In this document: positions 17,128 through 28,168 of the stretch, in pieces
Position numbering within the stretch: position 1 is the stretch's first letter
Layout of the letters: every line of letters begins with the position of its first letter
Assembly (NCBI RefSeq): GCF_000409775.1
Contig: NZ_KE332396.1
Coordinates: forward strand, 1 to 64,000
Direction of reading: 5' to 3'
Length of the DNA: 64,000 nt
Origin: Litchfieldella anticariensis FP35 = DSM 16096
GTDB taxonomy: Bacteria; Pseudomonadota; Gammaproteobacteria; Pseudomonadales; Halomonadaceae
Notes under the pieces: model-generated
Seen by the model: only the letters and a program-made list of their open reading frames with translations
What the model was told of the DNA's origin: nothing
The model's database searches: none
Made by a program: the position numbers and the translations under genes

Positions 17128-18912
17128 ATGAACCTGGAGATATCGACAAGCGCTGTGGCTGGTGAGGGGGTGACGAACGATCCCATCGTCGTTGCCCTCA
17201 AGCAGCGCTTCGGTGAACGGGGGATTCACGAGCAAGCCACCCTGACCGGGATTCCGGTGGTGTGGCTATCGCGCGACGTGCTAAGTGAGGCGTTGGCCTT
17301 CCTGCGCGATATGCCCGACCCTTTCGAGATGCTGTTCGATCTATCGGCGATCGACGAACGCCTGCGCACGCGGCGTGAGGGGTTGCCCGAGTCGGATTTC
17401 ACCGTCTTCTACCATTTGCTGTCGGTATCGCGAAATCGCGATGTCATGCTCAAGGTCGCGCTGCGTGAGGGTGATCTGGAACTGCCTAGTGTCATTTCGC
17501 TATACCCCAATGCCGACTGGTACGAACGCGAGGTGTGGGACATGTTCGGCATCGACTTTCGAGGCCACCCACACCTGACACGTATCCTGATGCCGCCGAC
17601 CTGGCAAGGGCATCCGTTGCGCAAGGACTATCCGGCACGGGCTACCGAGTTCGATCCCTATACCCTGACCGTCGAGGGTCAGGACAGGGAGCAACGAGCG
17701 CTGCAGTTCGACCCCGAAGCGTGGGGCATGCGTCGCGAGAGCGATGACACCGAATTCATGTTCCTCAACCTCGGTCCCAACCATCCCTCGGCCCATGGTG
17801 CCTTCCGTATCGTACTGCAACTCGATGGCGAAGTGATCGTCGATTGTGTGCCGGATATCGGTTATCACCATCGCGGTGCCGAGAAGATGGGCGAGCGTCA
17901 GTCATGGCACAGCTTTATCCCTTATACCGATCGGGTCGACTACACCGGCGGAGTGGTGAACAACCTGCCTTACGTGCTCGCGGTGGAGAAGCTCGCCGGT
18001 ATCGAAGTACCGGGGAGGGTCAAGGCCATTCGGATAATGCTGACCGAGTTGTTTCGCATTAATAGTCACTTGCTGTTTCTCGGTACCTACCTGCAAGACC
18101 TGGGGGCGATGTCGCCGGTGTTTTACACCTTCACCGACCGCCAGAAGGCCTATGAGGTGATCGAGGCGATCACTGGGCTTCGCATGCACCCGTCGTGGTT
18201 CCGCATCGGGGGGGTAACCCAGGACCTGCCACGGGGATGGGATCGGCTGATGCAAGGATTCCTCGATTGGATGCCGAAACGGCTGCGCGAATACGAAAGA
18301 GCGATGATGGACAACGCCGTCGTGCGCGATCGCACCCGCCACATTGCCGCCTATAACACCCAAGAGGCGCTTGCCTGGGGGGTGACCGGTCCCAACTTAC
18401 GCGCCACCGGTCTCGATTTCGATCTGCGCAAACGGCGCCCTTATTCCGGTTACGAGCAATTCGACTTCGAAGTGCCGGTGGCTGCCAATGGCGATGTCTT
18501 CGATCGTGGCTGGATCCGTATCGAGGAGATGCGTCAGAGTCTGCGCATCATCCAGCAGTGCGTCGACCACATGCCTGCCGGCGATTACAAGGCTGACCAC
18601 CCGTTGACCACGCCGCCTCCTCGCGAACGCATGCTAGAGCACATCGAGACCTTGATCACTCACTTTCTCCAGGTTTCCTGGGGACCGGTACTCGAGGCCA
18701 ACGAGTCGCTGTCGATGATCGAGGCGACCAAGGGCATCAACGGCTACTACCTGACCAGCGATGGCAGCACCATGAGTTATCGCACGCGTATCCGTACGCC
18801 GAGCTTCCCTCATTTGCAGCAGATTCCGGTAGTGATACGGGGTGGCTTGGTATCGGACCTGATCGCCCACCTGGGCAGTATCGACTTCGTCATGGCCGAC
18901 GTGGACCGCTGA
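17128..18912 (+). CDS. nuoC: NADH-quinone oxidoreductase fused subunits C and D
   Basis: A single 594-residue polypeptide joins NuoC (about residues 1-185, with [15 protein letters not shown] and [12 protein letters not shown]-like [17 protein letters not shown]) and NuoD (about 205-594, with [39 protein letters not shown] and the C-terminal DFVMADVDR). NuoD provides the quinone pocket against NuoB. The fusion is the same as in Escherichia coli and is normal for this group, not a frameshift artefact. The start may instead be the GTG at 17119. Confidence 0.97.
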   Translation: MNLEISTSAVAGEGVTNDPIVVALKQRFGERGIHEQATLTGIPVVWLSRDVLSEALAFLRDMPDPFEMLFDLSAIDERLRTRREGLPESDFTVFYHLLSVSRNRDVMLKVALREGDLELPSVISLYPNADWYEREVWDMFGIDFRGHPHLTRILMPPTWQGHPLRKDYPARATEFDPYTLTVEGQDREQRALQFDPEAWGMRRESDDTEFMFLNLGPNHPSAHGAFRIVLQLDGEVIVDCVPDIGYHHRGAEKMGERQSWHSFIPYTDRVDYTGGVVNNLPYVLAVEKLAGIEVPGRVKAIRIMLTELFRINSHLLFLGTYLQDLGAMSPVFYTFTDRQKAYEVIEAITGLRMHPSWFRIGGVTQDLPRGWDRLMQGFLDWMPKRLREYERAMMDNAVVRDRTRHIAAYNTQEALAWGVTGPNLRATGLDFDLRKRRPYSGYEQFDFEVPVAANGDVFDRGWIRIEEMRQSLRIIQQCVDHMPAGDYKADHPLTTPPPRERMLEHIETLITHFLQVSWGPVLEANESLSMIEATKGINGYYLTSDGSTMSYRTRIRTPSFPHLQQIPVVIRGGLVSDLIAHLGSIDFVMADVDR

Positions 18913-18915
18913 CCC

Positions 18916-19425
18916 ATGAATGGAAATTCACATCTTCTGGCAAGCGATGGCGACGGTTTCGTCCTGGATCCTGAAGATCGTCGTACCATCGAGCAGGAGC
19001 GAGACCATTACGAGCAGCCGCAAGCGGCTTGCATCGAGGCGCTGAAGATCGTCCAGCGCCGGCATGGCTGGGTGCCGGATGGGGCAATCGTCGCCATCGC
19101 CGAGGCACTGGGCATCGGGCCTGCCGAGGTCGAGGGCGTGGCGACCTTCTACAGTCTGGTGTTTCGCCAGCCGGTGGGACGTCATGTGATCCTGGTCTGT
19201 GACAGCAGTTCGTGTTTCCTCACCGGTTACGACGCACTGCGTGAGGCCCTTTCCAGCCGACTGGGCATTGGCTTTGGTCAAACCACCAGCGATGGCCGAT
19301 TCACGCTGCTACCGGTGTGCTGTCTGGGGGCCTGCGATAGCGGGCCTGTGCTGATGATCGATGACGATACCTACGGTCCGGTTGCGGTAGAGGATGTGGC
19401 TGACTTGCTGGAGAGTTATCCATGA
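18916..19425 (+). CDS. nuoE: NADH-quinone oxidoreductase subunit E
   Basis: NuoE is part of the NADH-dehydrogenase module and holds the [2Fe-2S] cluster N1a. The 169-residue protein has an N-terminal helical part ([21 protein letters not shown]) and a thioredoxin-like domain with the four ligands in CDSSSC and CCLGACD. It starts three bases after nuoCD and overlaps nuoF in an ATGA. Confidence 0.97.
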   Translation: MNGNSHLLASDGDGFVLDPEDRRTIEQERDHYEQPQAACIEALKIVQRRHGWVPDGAIVAIAEALGIGPAEVEGVATFYSLVFRQPVGRHVILVCDSSSCFLTGYDALREALSSRLGIGFGQTTSDGRFTLLPVCCLGACDSGPVLMIDDDTYGPVAVEDVADLLESYP

Positions 19426-20804
19426 CAGTGAACCGTTATCGCTGCCAGCTGCATCATTCAGCACATGAGCGACGTCTTGAGACACACCCGCTGACCTGGT
19501 GGTTGCGTGATGATGGTGAATGCGTTGGCCTTGGCGAGTATGTCGCCAAGGACGGCTATGCCGTCGTGCGTCAGGTGCTTGGGCACCAGGGCCCCGATGA
19601 GGTGATCGAGACCCTGAAGGCAGCCAATATCCGCGGCCGCGGGGGCGGAGGCTTTTCAGCGGGCGTCAAATGGAGCTTGACGCTCAAGGGAGAAAACTTG
19701 CCGCGCGGTTACCTGCTATGCAATGCCGACGAGATGGAACCCGGTACCTTCAAGGACCGGCTGCTGCTCGAGCAAGTGCCGCATCTGCTGCTCGAGAGCA
19801 TGATCCTCGGCGGCTATGCCAACGACTCGTTCTACGGCTACATCTTCCTGCGCGGTGAATACGTCGAGGCGGCAAGGGCGATAAGTCGGGCGATCGAGGA
19901 GGCGCGGGCTGCTGGCTGGTTGGGGCGGGACATTGCCGGTAGCGGTTTCGATTTCGACATCGCTCTGCATACCGGTGCCGGCCGCTATATCTGTGGCGAA
20001 GAGACCGCATTGATCAACTCACTAGAGGGGCAGCGCGCCAACCCGCGAGCCAAGCCGCCGTTTCCCGGCCAATCCGGCGCCTGGGGCAAGCCCTCAGTGG
20101 TCAACAACGTCGAGACGCTGTGCAATGTGCCGGCGGTACTACGCTTCGGTGCCGATTGGTACCAGCAGCTCTCCGGTGAACGCAGCGATGATGGTGGTAC
20201 CAAGCTCTATGGCGTCTCGGGCAAGGTGCGTCGCACCGGCTTGTGGGAGCTGCCCATGGGGACTCCGGCGGGTGAATTGCTCGACCGTGCCGGTGGCATG
20301 CATGACGGCTGTACGCTCAAGACCTGGTTGCCCGGTGGTGGCAGTACCGGATTCCTGCTACCCGAGCATCTCGATCTGGCACTGGACTTCAATACTGTCG
20401 CTCAGGCTGGCAGCCGCCTGGGTACCGGCATTCTCACGCTGGTGGCCGACGATCAGAGCATGGTCTCGCTGGTCCGCAACCTGGAAGAATTCTTCGCCCG
20501 CGAATCCTGTGGTTGGTGTACGCCGTGTCGCGATGGCTTGCCATGGGCGGTCAAGCTGCTTCGTGCACTAGAGCGTGGTGAAGGGATCCCGGGAGACATC
20601 GAGCTACTAGAGGAACTGGCCGAGGATCAAGGGCCCGGCAAGACCTTTTGTGCTCATGCTCCTGGCGCGGCCATGCCTCTGGCATCGGCAATCGAATATT
20701 TCCGCGATGAATTCGAACGTGGTATCGCCCACCCAGGTAAGGATGACGTGATGCCCGAAAGGCCGCTATCGGCCAACGGGGAACGAGGCGATGCCGAACG
20801 GTGA
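19422..20804 (+). CDS. nuoF: NADH-quinone oxidoreductase subunit F (NADH- and FMN-binding)
   Basis: NuoF oxidises NADH with FMN and passes electrons to cluster N3. The 460-residue protein contains the NADH/FMN glycine-rich loop [11 protein letters not shown], the FMN site [14 protein letters not shown], and the [4Fe-4S] ligands in [12 protein letters not shown] plus the later [10 protein letters not shown]. The four-base ATGA overlap with nuoE suggests coupling. It stops 17 bases before the preferred nuoG start. Confidence 0.97.
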   Translation: MTVNRYRCQLHHSAHERRLETHPLTWWLRDDGECVGLGEYVAKDGYAVVRQVLGHQGPDEVIETLKAANIRGRGGGGFSAGVKWSLTLKGENLPRGYLLCNADEMEPGTFKDRLLLEQVPHLLLESMILGGYANDSFYGYIFLRGEYVEAARAISRAIEEARAAGWLGRDIAGSGFDFDIALHTGAGRYICGEETALINSLEGQRANPRAKPPFPGQSGAWGKPSVVNNVETLCNVPAVLRFGADWYQQLSGERSDDGGTKLYGVSGKVRRTGLWELPMGTPAGELLDRAGGMHDGCTLKTWLPGGGSTGFLLPEHLDLALDFNTVAQAGSRLGTGILTLVADDQSMVSLVRNLEEFFARESCGWCTPCRDGLPWAVKLLRALERGEGIPGDIELLEELAEDQGPGKTFCAHAPGAAMPLASAIEYFRDEFERGIAHPGKDDVMPERPLSANGERGDAER

Positions 20805-20821
20805 GTCGGGGAGTGACGGTG

Positions 20822-23560
20822 ATGGCGACGATTCAGGTCGACGGTCGAAGTTACGAGGTCAACGAGAAGGACAACCTGCTCCAGGCCTGCCTGACGCTGG
20901 GCTTCGATCTGCCGTATTTCTGCTGGCATCCGGCGCTGGGCAGCGTGGGGGCATGCCGCCAGTGTGCGGTCAAGCAGTATCGGGATGCTGACGACGCCCA
21001 AGGATCGTTGGTCATGGCTTGCATGGCTCCGGCTGCCGATGGCAGTCGAATTTCGATCGAGGACGAACAAGCCCGTGAATTTCGTGCCAGTGTCATCGAA
21101 TGGTTGATGGTCCATCATCCCCACGACTGCCCGGTGTGCGAGGAGGGCGGCCACTGCCACCTGCAGGACATGACGGTGATGACTGGCCATAATCGGCGAC
21201 GTTATCGCTTCCGTAAGCGTACTCATCGCAATCAGTACCTGGGACCGTTCATCGCCCACGAGATGAACCGCTGCATCACCTGTTATCGCTGTGTGCGCTT
21301 CTATCGCGACTATGCTGGCGGTACGGATCTCGGCGCTTTCGGTGCCAACGACAACATCTATTTCGGCCGCCATCGCGAGGGTGTGCTCGAGAACGAGTTC
21401 GCTGGCAACCTGACCGAGGTCTGTCCCACCGGCGTGTTCACCGATCAGACCCATTCGCAGCGCTATACCCGCAAGTGGGACATGCAATTCGCCTCCAGTA
21501 TCTGCCACCAGTGCGCGGTGGGCTGCAACATCAGCCCTGGCGAGCGCTATGGCGATATCCGGCGTATCGAGAACCGCTATCATGGTGAGGTAAATCGCTT
21601 CTTCCTGTGCGACAGAGGGCGCTTCGGGTATGGCTACGTCAATCGCGACGATCGTCCTCGCCGCCCGGAATGGCGCGGCGAGGTAGAAGGAACCATCATC
21701 CTCGATGTCGACGAGGCCCTGGATCGTGGTGCCGATGCACTACGTGGGGCGCGGCGAGTGATCGGTATCGGCTCCCCACGGGCCAGCCTGGAAAGCAACG
21801 ACCAACTACGCGAACTGGTCGGTCAAGCCAACTTCTCTAGCGGTATCGCCGAGCGCGAGCAGACGTGCCTGGCACGAATGCGCCGGCTCAATCGCGATTG
21901 TGGCTTGCCAACTCCGACGCTGAGCGATGTCGAGTCGCACGATGCCATGCTGGTGCTTGGCGAGGACCTGATTCAGAGCGCCGCACGGCTGGGATTGTCG
22001 GTGCGTCAGGCAGTGCTGGCCCGTCGCGATAGTTTGGCCGAATCCCGTGGCATTCCTGTCTGGAATGCCGAGGCGGTGTTGACCTTGGCACAAGATACGC
22101 GCCATCCGCTGTTCATTGCCTATCCCACGGCGACCGGCTTGGACGATATCGCCGAGTGTCGTCTGCACCTGGCACCGGATGACATCGCACGCCTGGGCTT
22201 CGCGGTGGCCCATGCCATTGACGCGGCAGCACCCGCCGTCGAGGGGATTGACGAAAGTACGAGAGCGACCGCTGAACGGATCGCCGATACGCTGTTGGCG
22301 GCAGAACGCCCGTTGGTGATCAGTGGCGGTTCACTCGAGTCGACGGCAATCCTCGATGCCGCCGGCAACATCGCACGTGCGCTGGCGACCAAGGGGCGCC
22401 GGGGCGGCTTGAGCTTGGTGCGTCGCGAGGCCAATAGCACGGGCGTGGAACTGCTCGACGGCCGGTCGCTGGAATGGGCGCTCGATGAGTTGATCGATGG
22501 AGCTGCCGATGCCGTGGTGGTGTTGGAAAATGACCTCTACCGGCGTGTGCCGCGTGAACGCGTCGATCGAGCCTTGTCGGCCGCCGAAGCGGTGATCGTG
22601 CTCGATCATCAGCGCACGCCGACTTGGGAACGTGCTCATTTGGGTTTGCCAGCAGCCAGCTTTACCGAGGGCGATGGCACTTTGGTCAGTCTCGAGGGAC
22701 GGGCACAGCGATTCTTCCAGGTGTTCGAGCCACGTTACCACCGCCCCGAGTCGCGAATTCATCAGGGCTGGCGTTGGTTGCAGGCATTGCGTGCGAGTCT
22801 CAAGCGCCAAGCGGTACCCGATATTACGTTTGATGTAGTCACTCGCGACTGCGCGCGACGCCACCCTGCACTGGCCGGCATCGTCGAAGCTTCGCTGGGT
22901 GCCGACTATCGGGTCAGCGGACTCAAACTGGCCCGCGCTCCACACCGCTATAGCGGTCGCACGTCGATGCGTGCTCATCTCGATGTCAGTGAGCCGCGCC
23001 CCCCGCAGGACCCCGGCACGCCCTTCACCTTCTCCATGGAGGGTTATTACGGCTTCGATCGGCCGCGCCGGGAGGTGCCTTTTGCGTGGGCACCGGGCTG
23101 GAATTCGCCCCAGGCCTGGAACAAGTTCACCGATGAAGTAGGTGGCCATCTACGCGGTGGCGATCCGGGTGCCAGGTTGCTGGAGCCAGCGGAGAGCATC
23201 GGCGATTACGCCGACGAGATACCGCCTCCTTTCGTGCCCCGCGACGATGCGTGGCAGATCGTGGTGTTGCCTCGACTGTTTGGCGGTGAGGAAACGTCGT
23301 CACGAGTGGCACCGATCATGGCACGTGCGGCAGCCGTGGCGTTGACGCTATCGAGGGAGGATGCCAGGCGGCTCGAGGTCAAGGAAGGCACCTCACTGGT
23401 GGTGGAAACCTCACTATCGAGGCTGATACTACCGTTGCAGATCGATGCGGCGCTTCCCAGTGGCCTGGTAGGGGTGCCCGCGATGTGCGAGGCGGCGCTG
23501 GCGACGGGGGATCGGGCAGGGCTTTCCCAGGTGCCCGAAGGAGAGGGAGGCCCCTCATGA
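20822..23560 (+). CDS. nuoG: NADH-quinone oxidoreductase subunit G
   Basis: NuoG carries the chain of iron-sulfur clusters in the peripheral arm. The 912-residue protein begins [13 protein letters not shown] with [2Fe-2S] ligands in [18 protein letters not shown], then [17 protein letters not shown] with His-Cys cluster N5, [14 protein letters not shown], and the additional [13 protein letters not shown] cluster N7 typical of the Escherichia type. A molybdopterin-like domain without obvious cofactor ligands fills the C-terminal half. GGGAG seven bases before the ATG at 20822 favours this start over the upstream GTG at 20801. Confidence 0.97.
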   Translation: MATIQVDGRSYEVNEKDNLLQACLTLGFDLPYFCWHPALGSVGACRQCAVKQYRDADDAQGSLVMACMAPAADGSRISIEDEQAREFRASVIEWLMVHHPHDCPVCEEGGHCHLQDMTVMTGHNRRRYRFRKRTHRNQYLGPFIAHEMNRCITCYRCVRFYRDYAGGTDLGAFGANDNIYFGRHREGVLENEFAGNLTEVCPTGVFTDQTHSQRYTRKWDMQFASSICHQCAVGCNISPGERYGDIRRIENRYHGEVNRFFLCDRGRFGYGYVNRDDRPRRPEWRGEVEGTIILDVDEALDRGADALRGARRVIGIGSPRASLESNDQLRELVGQANFSSGIAEREQTCLARMRRLNRDCGLPTPTLSDVESHDAMLVLGEDLIQSAARLGLSVRQAVLARRDSLAESRGIPVWNAEAVLTLAQDTRHPLFIAYPTATGLDDIAECRLHLAPDDIARLGFAVAHAIDAAAPAVEGIDESTRATAERIADTLLAAERPLVISGGSLESTAILDAAGNIARALATKGRRGGLSLVRREANSTGVELLDGRSLEWALDELIDGAADAVVVLENDLYRRVPRERVDRALSAAEAVIVLDHQRTPTWERAHLGLPAASFTEGDGTLVSLEGRAQRFFQVFEPRYHRPESRIHQGWRWLQALRASLKRQAVPDITFDVVTRDCARRHPALAGIVEASLGADYRVSGLKLARAPHRYSGRTSMRAHLDVSEPRPPQDPGTPFTFSMEGYYGFDRPRREVPFAWAPGWNSPQAWNKFTDEVGGHLRGGDPGARLLEPAESIGDYADEIPPPFVPRDDAWQIVVLPRLFGGEETSSRVAPIMARAAAVALTLSREDARRLEVKEGTSLVVETSLSRLILPLQIDAALPSGLVGVPAMCEAALATGDRAGLSQVPEGEGGPS

Positions 23561-24543
23561 GCTGGCTGACACCGACAGTCGTGGAGGTTCTCATCGCCAT
23601 GTCGCAGGCACTGGTGATTCTGGTTGTCGTGATGCTGCTTGGTGCTGTGATGACGGTGGTTGAGCGCCGCTTGCTGGGCTTGTGGCAGGATCGCTACGGG
23701 CCCAATCGTGTCGGGCCTTTCGGTTCGCTGCAACTGGTCGCCGACATGATCAAGATCTTGTTCAAGGAAGACTGGATTCCGCCTTTTGCCGACCGTGCGT
23801 TGTTCGTGTTGGCACCGATCATTGCCATGGCGTCGCTGTTGCTGGCGTTCATGATCATTCCCTTGACCCCTGCCTGGGGCGTGGCGGACTGGAACATCGG
23901 GTTGCTGTTCTTTTTCGCTATGGCCGGAATCAATGTTTACGCCGTGCTGCTGGGCGGCTGGTCGAGCGGCAACAAGTACGCCTTGCTCGGCGCCATGCGT
24001 GCCACGGCGCAGACACTCTCCTACGAGGTATTCATGGGGCTGTCGCTGATGGGAGTGGTGGCACTGGCCGGTTCGTTCAATATGCGCGAGATCGTTGCCG
24101 CTCAGCAGAGTTTGTGGTTCATCATTCCGCAGTTCCTTGGTTTCTGTACCTTCCTGATTGCCGGTGTCGCGGTGACCCATCGTCACCCCTTCGATCAACC
24201 CGAGGCCGAGCAGGAACTGGCCGATGGCTACCATATCGAGTACTCGGGCATGAAGTTCGGCATGTTCTTCATCGGTGAATACATCGGCATGGTGTTGGTC
24301 TCGGCACTGATCGTGACGTTGTTCTTCGGCGGCTGGCTAGGCCCTTGGCTGCCGCCTTTCGTCTGGTTCGCGCTCAAAACCGCGGCGTTGCTGGTGTTGT
24401 TCGTGTTGCTGCGCGCCTCACTGCCACGTCCCCGCTACGATCGAGTGATGAGCTTTGGCTGGCGGATCTGCCTGCCGTTGACACTGATCAATTTGCTCTT
24501 GACCGGCGCTGTGATCCTCTTGGTGTCGCCGGCCGGCAACTGA
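23557..24543 (+). CDS. nuoH: NADH-quinone oxidoreductase subunit H
   Basis: NuoH joins the peripheral arm to the membrane arm and forms most of the quinone chamber. This 328-residue protein has eight or so helices and the expected motifs [73 protein letters not shown] and [13 protein letters not shown]. Its ATG overlaps the nuoG stop in ATGA. Confidence 0.97.
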   Translation: MSWLTPTVVEVLIAMSQALVILVVVMLLGAVMTVVERRLLGLWQDRYGPNRVGPFGSLQLVADMIKILFKEDWIPPFADRALFVLAPIIAMASLLLAFMIIPLTPAWGVADWNIGLLFFFAMAGINVYAVLLGGWSSGNKYALLGAMRATAQTLSYEVFMGLSLMGVVALAGSFNMREIVAAQQSLWFIIPQFLGFCTFLIAGVAVTHRHPFDQPEAEQELADGYHIEYSGMKFGMFFIGEYIGMVLVSALIVTLFFGGWLGPWLPPFVWFALKTAALLVLFVLLRASLPRPRYDRVMSFGWRICLPLTLINLLLTGAVILLVSPAGN

Positions 24544-24559
24544 AGCGAGGAGGCCTGAG

Positions 24560-25099
24560 ATGTTGACGTCGCTAATCTCCGGAACCTGGTCGCAACTGCG
24601 CACGCTCGGCATGGTGTTCATGCATGCCTTCCGCAAGCGCGAGACAGTCAATTATCCCGAGGAGGAGGTCTACCTGCCGCCGCGCTACCGCGGGCGTATC
24701 GTATTGACCCGTGACCCGGATGGCGAGGAACGCTGTGTGGCCTGCAACCTGTGCGCCGTGGCCTGTCCGGTGGACTGCATCGCACTGGAGAAGGGCGAAA
24801 TGGAGGACGGCCGCTGGTACCCGTCGTCCTTCCGTATCAACTTTTCGCGTTGTATCTACTGCGGCATGTGTGAGGAGGCATGTCCGACCTCGGCGATCCA
24901 GCTCACTCCAGACTTCGAGATGAGTGAGTACCGGCGTCAGGACATGGTTTATGAAAAGGAGGACCTGCAGATCGCCGGTCCTGGCAAGGACCACGATTAC
25001 CACTTCTACAAGGTGGCCGGGCTGGCGATTGCCGGCAAGAACAAGGGGCAAGGACAGGACGAAGCGAAGCCGATCGATGTCAGGACGCTACTGCCCTAG
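24560..25099 (+). CDS. nuoI: NADH-quinone oxidoreductase subunit I
   Basis: NuoI holds clusters N6a and N6b through two ferredoxin-type motifs: [16 protein letters not shown] near residue 60 and [17 protein letters not shown] near residue 99. The 179-residue length and the N-terminal amphipathic helix agree with Escherichia coli. It follows nuoH after 16 bases. An 80-base gap with no visible signal separates it from nuoJ. Confidence 0.97.
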   Translation: MLTSLISGTWSQLRTLGMVFMHAFRKRETVNYPEEEVYLPPRYRGRIVLTRDPDGEERCVACNLCAVACPVDCIALEKGEMEDGRWYPSSFRINFSRCIYCGMCEEACPTSAIQLTPDFEMSEYRRQDMVYEKEDLQIAGPGKDHDYHFYKVAGLAIAGKNKGQGQDEAKPIDVRTLLP

Positions 25100-25179
25100 G
25101 CACGATAAAGAACTGACTGTGCTTACCCCGATGACGTGAAAACGAGAATTTCGCTGGTTAGTCGTCAGAGGATGAGGAA

Positions 25180-25704
25180 ATGGAAATCGCTTTCTATCTG
25201 AGTGGCTTGGTCGCTGTGCTGGCGACACTGAGAGTCATTACCAGCACCAATCCGATACATGCGCTGCTGTATCTGATCGTGTCATTGCTCGCCGTGGCCA
25301 TGGTGTTCTTCGCCCTCGGTGCGCCTTTTGCTGGCGCCCTGGAGGTCATCGTCTATGCCGGGGCGATCATGGTGCTGTTCGTGTTCGTCGTGATGATGCT
25401 CAACCTGAATGAAGGCGTGGCCGCCCAGGAACGTGCCTGGCTTGGGCCGCGAACCTGGCTGGGGCCTGTCGCGCTCGCCACCGTGCTGTTGCTGGTGTTG
25501 ATCACGACCCTGTGGCGAGGTGATGTCGACCTGGTGATCGAGGGCGAGACGCTGACTGCCAAGGTGGTCGGTACGACGCTGTTCGGCCCCTGGCTGATTG
25601 CCGTCGAGCTGGCGGCGATGTTGTTGCTGGCGGCACTGGTCACCGCCTCGCATGTTGGTAGGACTTCATCCCAGCCATCGAATACCAGGAGTGGAGAGTC
25701 ATGA
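25180..25704 (+). CDS. nuoJ: NADH-quinone oxidoreductase subunit J
   Basis: This 174-residue membrane subunit has five helices and the conserved [53 protein letters not shown], where the helix with a pi-bulge acts in coupling. GAGGA lies before the ATG. It overlaps nuoK by four bases (ATGA). Confidence 0.96.
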   Translation: MEIAFYLSGLVAVLATLRVITSTNPIHALLYLIVSLLAVAMVFFALGAPFAGALEVIVYAGAIMVLFVFVVMMLNLNEGVAAQERAWLGPRTWLGPVALATVLLLVLITTLWRGDVDLVIEGETLTAKVVGTTLFGPWLIAVELAAMLLLAALVTASHVGRTSSQPSNTRSGES

Positions 25705-26009
25705 ACGGCGTCCCGATGGAGCATGGCTTGGCACTGGCGGCCGTATTGTTTGCACTGGGTCTGGCGGGACTGATGTTCCGCCGCAACATGGTATTCATGC
25801 TGATCAGCCTGGAAATCATGCTCAACGCGGCGGGACTGGCCTTCATCGTTGCCGGCATGGCCTGGGGGCAGGCCGAGGGGCAAGCGATGTTCCTGCTGGT
25901 GATCACCCTGGCGGCGGCGGAAGCCAGTGTCGGGTTGGCACTATTGATCCAGTTGTATCGCCGATTCAAGACACTCGACATCGATATGGCCAGCAGGATG
26001 CGTGGCTAG
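25701..26009 (+). CDS. nuoK: NADH-quinone oxidoreductase subunit K
   Basis: The 102-residue, three-helix subunit resembles the MrpC antiporter protein. It shows [33 protein letters not shown], with the conserved membrane glutamate in SLEIMLNA, and [14 protein letters not shown] with the second one. Its stop codon lies inside the left inverted repeat of a dispersed palindromic element, which expands the gap to nuoL to 159 bases. Confidence 0.96.
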   Translation: MNGVPMEHGLALAAVLFALGLAGLMFRRNMVFMLISLEIMLNAAGLAFIVAGMAWGQAEGQAMFLLVITLAAAEASVGLALLIQLYRRFKTLDIDMASRMRG

Positions 26010-26150
26010 GCTTTGCCTGAAAAGTGCTGCGCTCGGCCATACGGCGTTAAAAATCGGCTCAAAGTACTCATTTACAACCACGTAAACTCCGTCTTTTCGC
26101 CAATTTTTGCCTTGTCTGACCATCGCTCGCCGACTTTTCAGACAAAGCCT
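26008..26150. repeat. intergenic palindromic repeat between nuoK and nuoL
   Basis: The 143-base element is bounded by 18-base inverted repeats, AGGCTTTGCCTGAAAAGT and its reverse complement with one mismatch (26133-26150). A second inner palindrome is formed by TAAAAATCGGC and GCCAATTTTTG around an ATTTAC/GTAAAC core. Its sequence is of a type I recall as common in intergenic regions of Halomonas and related bacteria (inference). No open reading frame is seen. It may act on nuoL mRNA or terminate in part. Confidence 0.75.
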
Positions 26151-26168
26151 GCTCTAGGGGAGGTACCG

Positions 26169-28022
26169 ATGACGTTGCTGCTGCCACTGACCTTCCTGCT
26201 GCCCTTGGCCGGTACGCTGATACTGGCGTTTTCCCATGCTCGCCTGGGTGTGCGTGGCAGTGCCTGGGTCGGCGTGACTAGCGTGGGCCTGGCGGCCCTG
26301 GTCACGGCGTTGCTGACCTACCAGTTCATTGGCGCGCCTAGGGCATATGAGATGACACTATGGCGCTGGATTGCCGTGGGAGATTTCCAGCCGACCTTCG
26401 GCCTGAGGCTAGATGGTTTATCACTGACCATGCTTGGTGTCATCACCGGCGTCGGTTTGTTGATCCACTGGTTTGCTGCCTGGTACATGCATGGTGAAGA
26501 AGGTGTCACGCGTTTCTATGCCTATATGAACCTGTTCGTGGCCAGCATGGTGCTGCTGGTACTGGGCGACAATCTGCTGCTGCTGTTTCTCGGCTGGGAA
26601 GGCGTGGGGCTGTGCAGCTACCTGCTGATCGGCCATTACTACCATACTGCTGCCAACGGCTGGGCAGCGTTCAAGGCTTTTATCGTCACCCGGATCGGTG
26701 ACGCCTTCCTGGCCATTGGGCTGTTTCTGCTGTTCCATGAATTGGGCACGCTGAACGTTGCCGAGATTCTCCAACGCGCTCCCGAGGCCTGGTCTGCTGG
26801 CGATCCCACGGTCCAACTGGCGGCGTTGCTGCTATTGGGGGGAGCGCTGGGCAAGTCGGCGCAGTTACCGTTGCACACTTGGTTGGCCGATGCCATGGCT
26901 GGCCCCACGCCGGTGTCGGCACTGATCCATGCAGCGACCATGGTCACCGCAGGAGTGTATCTGATCGCACGGATGCATGGCGTGTTCCTGCTCGCCCCGG
27001 ATGTGCTGCTGCTGGTTGGTGTCATCGGTGCCTTGACGTTGCTGATGGCCGCTTTCGCTGCCTTGGCGCAGACTGACATCAAGCGCGTGTTGGCCTATTC
27101 GACCATGAGTCAGATAGGCTACATGTTCCTGGCATTAGGGGTAGGCGGCTTCGAGGCCGCGATCTTCCATCTGATGACCCACGCGTTCTTCAAGGCTCTG
27201 TTGTTCTTATCGGCAGGTGCGGTAATCGTCAGTTGTCATCACGAACAGGACATACGGCGTCTGGGTGGACTATGGCAAAGACTGCCGCTGGCCTACGCCG
27301 GGTTCGTGGTGGGGGGCGCGGCACTAGCGGCTCTACCGCTGGTCACTGCCGGCTTCTACAGCAAGGACGAGATCCTGTGGCAGGCACTGGCATCGGGGCA
27401 TGGCGGGTTGCTACTGGCTGGGCTGCTCGGGGCGCTGTTGACCTCGCTGTACACCTTGCGCTTGATCGTCGGCGTCTTCCACGGCAAACCGGGCAGTGAC
27501 AACGCCCGCGATGCCGAATCAGGAAGTGGTTTGGCGCATGGCCTGCCGCTGATCGTGCTGGCGCTGCTGTCGACGCTTCTCGGTGCCTGGATCGAGCCGC
27601 CACTGGGTGCGGTGCTACCCGGCCCCCATGAGGGTGGTGAAGGATGGCACCTGGCGCTCGAGATCATGGCTAGTGGCGTTGCTTTGGCAGGCATTGCACT
27701 GGGCGCTTGGCTATTCCTACGTCGGCAGGCATGGCTTGCCGACATCGTATCGCACGGTTGGGGGGCCAAGTCATGGCGGCTCTGGCACCACGCCTGGGGC
27801 TTCGATACTGGCTACGACCGGCTGTTGGTGAGTCCTTATCGTAGCTTGGTGGCGTGGATGCGAAGCGATGTCGTTGATGCGGTAGTCGGGCTCGTCGCTC
27901 GGCTGGCATGGTGGCTGCACGTGGGATTGGCGCGAACGCAGACCGGCAAGTTGCGACTCTACGCTGCCTCGATGGTGCTCGGGGCTACGCTGGTATTGGT
28001 GGCGATGGCATTGGCGGCGTAA
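26169..28022 (+). CDS. nuoL: NADH-quinone oxidoreductase subunit L
   Basis: NuoL is the distal antiporter-like proton pump. The 617-residue protein contains MNLFVASMVLLVLGDNLLLLFLGWEGVGLCSYLLIGHYY, the antiporter motifs LGKSAQLPLHTWLADAMAGPTPVSALIHAATMVTAGVYL, and HAFFKALLFLSAGAVI. The C-terminal part has the long lateral helix region (570-617). The ATG at 26169 follows GGAGGT, leaving the upstream repeat untranslated. Confidence 0.97.
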   Translation: MTLLLPLTFLLPLAGTLILAFSHARLGVRGSAWVGVTSVGLAALVTALLTYQFIGAPRAYEMTLWRWIAVGDFQPTFGLRLDGLSLTMLGVITGVGLLIHWFAAWYMHGEEGVTRFYAYMNLFVASMVLLVLGDNLLLLFLGWEGVGLCSYLLIGHYYHTAANGWAAFKAFIVTRIGDAFLAIGLFLLFHELGTLNVAEILQRAPEAWSAGDPTVQLAALLLLGGALGKSAQLPLHTWLADAMAGPTPVSALIHAATMVTAGVYLIARMHGVFLLAPDVLLLVGVIGALTLLMAAFAALAQTDIKRVLAYSTMSQIGYMFLALGVGGFEAAIFHLMTHAFFKALLFLSAGAVIVSCHHEQDIRRLGGLWQRLPLAYAGFVVGGAALAALPLVTAGFYSKDEILWQALASGHGGLLLAGLLGALLTSLYTLRLIVGVFHGKPGSDNARDAESGSGLAHGLPLIVLALLSTLLGAWIEPPLGAVLPGPHEGGEGWHLALEIMASGVALAGIALGAWLFLRRQAWLADIVSHGWGAKSWRLWHHAWGFDTGYDRLLVSPYRSLVAWMRSDVVDAVVGLVARLAWWLHVGLARTQTGKLRLYAASMVLGATLVLVAMALAA

Positions 28023-28027
28023 GGGAA

Positions 28028-28091
28028 CTCCGGTTCCTGTACTCCGTGCGCCTCGTGCTTGATGCCGCTCGCCGATTTATCCAGCGCTTCC
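28028..28091. repeat. intergenic repeat, right-half copy between nuoL and nuoM
   Basis: This 64-base stretch matches 10201-10264 without gaps at about 54 positions, including the terminal CAGCGCTTCC. The left half of the element is absent. It sits six bases after the nuoL stop and is part of a 146-base gap before nuoM. Confidence 0.65.
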
Positions 28092-28168
28092 TATAAGGCT
28101 CGTGGTATGCCTGCGCGGACAAGGAGAATGGCAATGACGAGATGTCAATGGCGAGGAGTCCGGAACTC

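Noticed and set aside
17128-18912. Joined nuoC and nuoD considered as an assembly or frameshift error.
   Set aside because: The fused gene is the normal state in Escherichia coli and many gammaproteobacteria, and the linker is in frame with both domains intact.
22331-23149. Minus-strand frame of 272 codons opposite nuoG.
   Set aside because: It is antisense to the conserved nuoG and has no ribosome site or family similarity.
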